Both the position numbers and the translations under genes were made by a program. Shown piece after piece: positions 7,388-8,505 of a stretch of DNA of 8,505 bases. The stretch spans positions 1 through 8,505 of the forward strand of contig JADFVP010000244.1 of NCBI GenBank assembly GCA_015222595.1, read 5' to 3'. This DNA is from Pseudomonadota bacterium. Its GTDB lineage: Bacteria; Desulfobacterota; GWC2-55-46; JADFVP01. Position 1 is the stretch's first letter. Each line of letters starts with the position of its first letter. Below the pieces are notes generated by a model, which worked only from the letters and a program-made list of their open reading frames with translations, ran no database searches and was not told where the DNA came from.

Positions 7388-7416
7388 GCTTGCCTGCCTT
7401 AAGTCCGGCTTAAAAT
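7388..7416 (-). repeat. Near-repeat copy A, in the nuoA-nuoB gap
   Basis: This 29-base non-coding stretch contains all 24 bases of the nuoE 3'-end segment (4430-4453) in order plus five extra. It also forms a small hairpin, TTAAG (7413-7409) with CTTAA (7403-7399) around a CCGGA loop, that copy B does not share intact. It lies just after the nuoA stop and before the nuoB ribosome binding site. Confidence 0.45.
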
Positions 7417-7417
7417 A

Positions 7418-7783
7418 TTAAACCCAGTCTAGTGCGCCCTTCTTCCATGCGTATATAAGCCCAATGGCCAGAACCGCTACAAACAGGATCATCTCGACAA
7501 AGATAAAGACCGAGATAGAGGAATCTGTAAGGAGCACCGCCCACGGAAAGAGGAAGAGTGTTTCAACATCGAAGATAACAAATAGTATCGCTATTATAAA
7601 GAAGTGGACGCGAAAATGCCCCTCATTGGCGTCACCAATAGGCTCTAGTCCGCACTCCCACGGCTTATTCTTTTCTTTGTAAGGATTTTTTGGCGAAAAA
7701 ATGGAACTGGCAAACAGCACCACCAAAGCCATAATGGTGGCGAAACCTAACATCAATAAAACTGGAAGATACGTCAGCAGCAT
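7418..7783 (-). CDS. nuoA: NADH-quinone oxidoreductase subunit A (membrane subunit)
   Basis: Small membrane subunit of complex I that borders the quinone channel. Three membrane helices are visible: about residues 3-29, 59-85 and 90-112. Between the first two is the conserved loop KPWECGLEP with Cys44, and in the second is FDVET with Asp72 and Glu74. The length of 121 residues matches the family. The longest frame runs 10 codons further to a TTG at 7813, but the ATG at 7783 is preferred: AGGAGG lies at 7800-7795, and the extra residues would precede the membrane helix in a way not typical of the family. It is the first gene of the nuo cluster, downstream of a good promoter. Confidence 0.95.
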   Translation of the reverse strand: MLLTYLPVLLMLGFATIMALVVLFASSIFSPKNPYKEKNKPWECGLEPIGDANEGHFRVHFFIIAILFVIFDVETLFLFPWAVLLTDSSISVFIFVEMILFVAVLAIGLIYAWKKGALDWV

Positions 7784-7794
7784 ACTGCTAAACC

Positions 7795-7800
7795 CCTCCT
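7795..7800 (-). promoter_or_regulatory. Ribosome binding site of nuoA
   Basis: AGGAGG on the minus strand, 11 bases before the ATG at 7783 (the overlapping GAGGGG is 9 bases away). It lies downstream of the TTG at 7813, so it argues against that longer start. Confidence 0.65.
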
Positions 7801-7820
7801 GAACCCTGAGCAAAAATGGG

Positions 7821-7849
7821 CCTTCGTGCCCGTAAACACCGCACGAAAG
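7821..7849 (-). promoter_or_regulatory. Leader hairpin upstream of nuoA
   Basis: In the predicted nuo leader, CTTTCGTGC (7849-7841) pairs with GCACGAAGG (7829-7821): 9 pairs including one G-U, around an 11-base loop. Four bases later comes TTTTT (7816-7812). This is terminator-like but with the T run displaced by CCCA, so it may instead protect or modulate the mRNA. Seen directly as an inverted repeat; function is inference. Confidence 0.4.
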
Positions 7850-7888
7850 TTACAATAGTTATGAAAATCTGACTGTTGGGTAGAAGGC

Positions 7889-7917
7889 AGAATAAAACAA
7901 CCGGGACTACTTGTCAA
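7889..7917 (-). promoter_or_regulatory. Sigma70-type promoter of the nuo operon
   Basis: TTGACA (7917-7912), a 17-base spacer, then TATTCT (7894-7889): a perfect -35, a 4/6 -10 and optimal spacing. Transcription would begin near 7882 and leave a leader of about 100 nt before the nuoA ATG. It is the best promoter match I found in the window and lies exactly where the operon promoter is expected. Confidence 0.65.
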
Positions 7918-7920
7918 GGG

Positions 7921-7954
7921 AAAACTGTATTTATTGTATACAGTATACAGTTTT
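7921..7954 (-). promoter_or_regulatory. Nested inverted repeat, likely operator for the nuo promoter
   Basis: The outer arms AAAACTGTAT (7921-7930) and ATACAGTTTT (7945-7954) are perfect 10-base inverted repeats. Inside lies a second perfect palindrome, TGTATAC-A-GTATACA (7935-7949), and the half-site ATACAGT occurs twice in tandem (7938-7944, 7945-7951). The element ends 3 bases before the -35 box, the usual place for an activator or an upstream-overlapping repressor. A further CTGT-TT-ACAG lies at 7967-7976. The TGTATAC core resembles GntR-family operators; the spacing does not fit the E. coli LexA box. The regulator is unknown. Confidence 0.55.
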
Positions 7955-8051
7955 ATAGATTAAGGACTGTTTACAGGCCATTTTTGTAACTATACCTGCT
8001 CATATGAGGCCCCATTCAAGAGGCTGAACCACCATAAAACGCGCAGTAGAA

Positions 8052-8505
8052 TCAGAGCTTGTAGAGTCCCGTTCTTCTGGCCCCTATTATGTCGTTGTCT
8101 CTATTAATCATTTTGTTCCTTGCGCTCTGCACGTCTATATCGACCGATTGAGACTCTACTCTTCTTCCTGAGCGCACGACTACCGTGCCATCCGGGCCGA
8201 CCACCTGACTCGAACCGATGAACTTTAGCGGGTTTCCCTTTATGCGCTCTTCGCCCCCGACCCTGTTGGCGGTAATTGCCCATACCCTGTTCTCCAGACA
8301 GCGCGTTATCATGGCTTGAGGGCAGTTAGGCAGCACGAGGTTAGACGGATGGGCGATAATATCGGCGCCCAGAAGCGCAAGCGTGCGCGCGGCTTCGGGA
8401 AAGAGCCAGTCGAAGCAGATCATCATGCCGACTCTGGCGGGACCGATGTCAAAGACCTTAAAGGGCGTATTACCGCTCTTGAAGATGCGCGTCTCTCCCC
8501 AGAAG
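8052..8505 (-). CDS. Carbon-nitrogen hydrolase (nitrilase superfamily), 3' part only
   Basis: The gene runs off the right edge; about 151 C-terminal residues are visible, ending at TGA 8054-8052. Translation continues without a stop from the apparent internal ATG at 8426 to the edge, so that ATG is not the start. The catalytic Cys is in VGMMICFDWLFPEA (Cys codon 8417-8415), the classic nitrilase nucleophile context. It is followed by the conserved ENRVWAITANRVG block and a C-terminal RRTGLYKL. The Glu and Lys of the Glu-Lys-Cys triad would be upstream, outside the window. These enzymes hydrolyse amides, nitriles or N-carbamoyl compounds in the cytoplasm; the substrate cannot be told from this fragment. 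It is 268 bases from nuoA with that operon's own promoter between them, so a functional link is not implied. Confidence 0.92.
   Translation of the reverse strand, partial: FWGETRIFKSGNTPFKVFDIGPARVGMMICFDWLFPEAARTLALLGADIIAHPSNLVLPNCPQAMITRCLENRVWAITANRVGGEERIKGNPLKFIGSSQVVGPDGTVVVRSGRRVESQSVDIDVQSARNKMINRDNDIIGARRTGLYKL

Noticed and set aside
7881..7890. GCCTTC upstream pairing with GAAGGC at 7825-7820 as an antiterminator of the leader hairpin
   Set aside because: Most of the upstream arm lies before the predicted transcription start (near 7882), so it would not be in the mRNA.
7925..7950. LexA (SOS) box resemblance in CTGTAT...ATACAG
   Set aside because: The E. coli-type box needs CTGT-N8-ACAG; the spacings here are 11 and 18 bases, and the neighbouring CTGT/ACAG pair has a spacing of 2.
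8052..8426. A complete 124-residue protein starting at the ATG at 8426
   Set aside because: The same frame continues without a stop to the window edge and encodes conserved nitrilase sequence before this Met, so the gene is partial rather than short.
1..8505. Search for tRNA, rRNA, CRISPR repeats, insertion sequences, toxin-antitoxin or defence genes
   Set aside because: None seen; apart from short gaps the window is filled by ordinary complex I genes plus the two flanking genes.

Overview
The window is a single-strand operon region: every supported gene reads on the minus strand, so the biological order runs from high to low coordinates. It holds the peripheral (hydrophilic) arm of bacterial respiratory complex I, NADH:quinone oxidoreductase, as separate genes nuoA-nuoB-nuoC-nuoD-nuoE-nuoF-nuoG. 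They are followed by a small stand-alone cyclic-nucleotide-binding-domain (cNBD) protein. Upstream of nuoA, and cut by the right edge, is the 3' part of a carbon-nitrogen hydrolase (nitrilase superfamily) gene.

Organism: a Gram-negative-type bacterium of roughly balanced base composition. Unfused nuoC and nuoD, a full nuoE/F/G NADH module and a NuoG carrying the extra N7 iron-sulfur cysteines exclude the fused-nuoCD arrangement of E. coli. They fit the former Deltaproteobacteria (Thermodesulfobacteriota, Desulfobacterota) or neighbouring phyla. This placement is an inference from gene layout and protein style, not a phylogeny.

Layout: 8505-8052, nitrilase-family C-terminal part. 8051-7784, a 268-base non-coding region with a nested inverted repeat (7921-7954), an adjacent sigma70-type promoter (TTGACA-N17-TATTCT, 7917-7889) and a leader of about 100 nt with a 9-bp hairpin. 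7783-532, nuoA to nuoG. Within the operon, nuoB/nuoC and nuoE/nuoF are almost touching, while gaps of 44-117 bases hold a possible internal promoter before nuoE and short inverted repeats. 531-482, a weak terminator-like stem with a T run. 481-5, the cNBD gene.

How they work together: NuoE and NuoF oxidise NADH via FMN and pass electrons into the iron-sulfur chain of NuoG. NuoB (cluster N2), NuoC and NuoD form the connecting module with the quinone site, and NuoA anchors this to the membrane. The proton-pumping subunits (nuoH to nuoN) are not in the window and may lie beyond the left edge or elsewhere.

I do not see an undescribed system here. The points worth a second look are the promoter-proximal operator-like palindrome, the cNBD gene placed directly after nuoG with the usual phosphate-binding Arg replaced by His, a 24-29 base near-repeat shared by the nuoA-nuoB gap and the nuoE 3' end, and several start codons that should be set downstream of the longest reading frame.
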